Assembly: GCF_000143765.1 (NCBI RefSeq)
Contig: NZ_GL379770.1
Span: forward strand, 2,196,903-2,260,902
DNA length: 64,000 nt
Source of the DNA: Sphingobacterium spiritivorum ATCC 33861
GTDB lineage: Bacteria > Bacteroidota > Bacteroidia > Sphingobacteriales > Sphingobacteriaceae
Direction: 5' to 3'
Under the pieces are notes generated by a model. It was not told the origin of the DNA. It saw only the letters and a list, made by a program, of their open reading frames with translations, and did no database searches. The first letter of the stretch is position 1. Each line of letters begins with the position of its first letter. This document shows, piece after piece, positions 63,287-64,000 of this stretch. The position numbers and the translations under genes were made by a program.

Positions 63287-63886
63287 TTATTTAAGCATTT
63301 CAGTTAGAGCAGGTATAAACGGCGAGAACAAAGTCATGTGATTGGCTGCTTGCGCAATAAACTTCTGATATGTTTCAAGGCTAACAAAGCTTTTATCTTT
63401 ATGACTTTGCTCCATGTCCTTAACTAAATTTAGTAACACTGAATTGCTAGAAAGCTGCTCATCAATTATTTTATTCAATAAAATAAAAACTTCTGAACCG
63501 TTATCGGATGATATGATATTGCTAGAATTATCTACTGAATTATTATATACTCTGGAATTATCACCGTGTAGATTATAAGTTATAAATGAATATGCTTCTC
63601 TATCGAAAGTATCTCCTTTAGTAACAATACATTCATATCTTTCCGGAGAAATCTTTCCAGCAGGTTGATAACCGTTATTTTTTATGGTAAATTTCTCAAT
63701 TCTATCTCCTGGCAAGTCTCTTTCCAGATAATCACCATCTTCCACATACCAATTTACCGGAAGATGTTGAAAATAAATATAAATTATATTATTCCTAGAA
63801 TCTACACGTGCTTTTATCTCTGTTGAAATTTCGCCCGTATTAGCTTTGATAATTCTAATTTTGTCGTTTTGTTGGTTACCAAACAT
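63287..63886 (-). CDS. Orphan cytoplasmic protein in the island
   Basis: About 199 residues from the ATG at 63886 (MFGNQQNDKIRIIKA); an in-frame ATG at 63907 would add MFKILYT, which looks less natural. An N-terminal beta-rich part (IYIYFQHLPVNWYVEDGDYL, ERYECIVTKGDTFDREAYSF) is followed by a Ser/Asn linker and a helical C-terminus (VFILLNKIIDEQL, SLETYQKFIAQAANHMTLFS). No family recognised. The two-part layout, with a sensor-like strand domain and a helical tail, is common in island cargo, but no function can be assigned. Confidence 0.5.
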   Translation of the reverse strand: MFGNQQNDKIRIIKANTGEISTEIKARVDSRNNIIYIYFQHLPVNWYVEDGDYLERDLPGDRIEKFTIKNNGYQPAGKISPERYECIVTKGDTFDREAYSFITYNLHGDNSRVYNNSVDNSSNIISSDNGSEVFILLNKIIDEQLSSNSVLLNLVKDMEQSHKDKSFVSLETYQKFIAQAANHMTLFSPFIPALTEMLK

Positions 63887-63983
63887 AGTATAGAGTATTT
63901 TAAACAAATATACTCATTTCGACCTTTCAGTTCAGGGCTAACAATGACATAAAAATCGTAAATTTATTAGGAATAGAAAAGCT

Positions 63984-64000
63984 ATGAAAGAAACCATTGT
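63984..64000 (+). CDS. Possible start of a gene cut by the window edge
   Basis: An ATG with five codons (MKETI) remains before the end of the window. Only the start codon and an AT-rich leader support it. Confidence 0.2.

Noticed and set aside
1..64000. CRISPR arrays, rRNA, tRNA genes and insertion sequences
   Set aside because: No regularly spaced repeats, no rRNA or cloverleaf sequence apart from the tmRNA, and no transposase reading frame were seen. The 54-bp repeats at 52.9-53.4 kb are coding, not CRISPR.

Overview
The window comes from a member of the Bacteroidota, most likely Sphingobacteriaceae (Sphingobacterium- or Pedobacter-like). Evidence: a SusC/SusD pair with a GH92 mannosidase, TonB-dependent receptors with carboxypeptidase-regulatory-like N-termini, promoters of the Bacteroidota type (TTTG, about 19 nt, TAnnTTTG), lipoproteins, and a tmRNA whose tag reads GEENYALAA. 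No tRNA, rRNA or CRISPR array was seen; the only stable RNA gene is the tmRNA. The species cannot be named from sequence alone.

Layout. (1) 0.1-8.1 kb: an amino-sugar operon on the minus strand, nagA - lacI-type regulator - two GH20 hexosaminidases - FHS sugar porter, with a promoter and overlapping candidate operator at 8.02-8.06 kb. (2) 8.3-15.3 kb: a phosphate-scavenging operon (TonB receptor - beta-helix lipoprotein - beta-propeller phytase), preceded by a TPR/HTH sensor-regulator gene. (3) 15.5-20.4 kb: an AT-rich islet with a leucine-rich-repeat protein, a HipBA toxin-antitoxin pair with a 16-bp inverted-repeat operator, a TPR-DUF2971 protein and a broken BRO/DinD-like fragment. (4) 20.4-24.8 kb: housekeeping mnmE and acnA. 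(5) 25-29.1 kb: a probable phosphonate operon (alcohol dehydrogenase, OPA-type transporter, phosphonatase-like HAD enzyme, metallophosphoesterase), convergent with a second, PQQ-propeller metallophosphoesterase and followed by a large MscS channel.

(6) 34.4-47.8 kb: a mannose/mannoside utilisation locus. A HutC-type GntR regulator is divergent from a sugar porter - mannose-6-phosphate isomerase - glycosidase-like lipoprotein operon; facing it is susC-susD-GH92. A perfectly shared 22-bp element sits at the -7 region of both operons and ties them into one regulon. (7) 48.2-52.8 kb: hisG-hisD behind a promoter, a histidine-rich leader peptide and an attenuator-like hairpin, then an M3 peptidase. 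(8) 52.8-54.2 kb: a histone-H1-like repeat protein and ssrA (tmRNA).

(9) 54.2-64 kb: a mobile, layered genomic island at the ssrA 3' end. Two direct copies of a roughly 260-bp segment (54.20-54.47 and 58.18-58.44 kb) bracket a two-gene defence-like module: a PHP-domain SMC-like ATPase (TrlF-like) and an HNH protein with a damaged C-terminus. The second copy overlaps the end of an operon that encodes a serine recombinase and two small proteins; the first copy carries a truncated, frameshifted remnant of the last of these. The rest of the island holds a decayed gene, a DUF5623-like protein, a DUF4238 protein and an orphan.

The most notable observations are the his leader/attenuator, the shared GntR element, the A7 tract that separates the first codons of the OPA transporter from its body, and the tandem-integration signature at ssrA.
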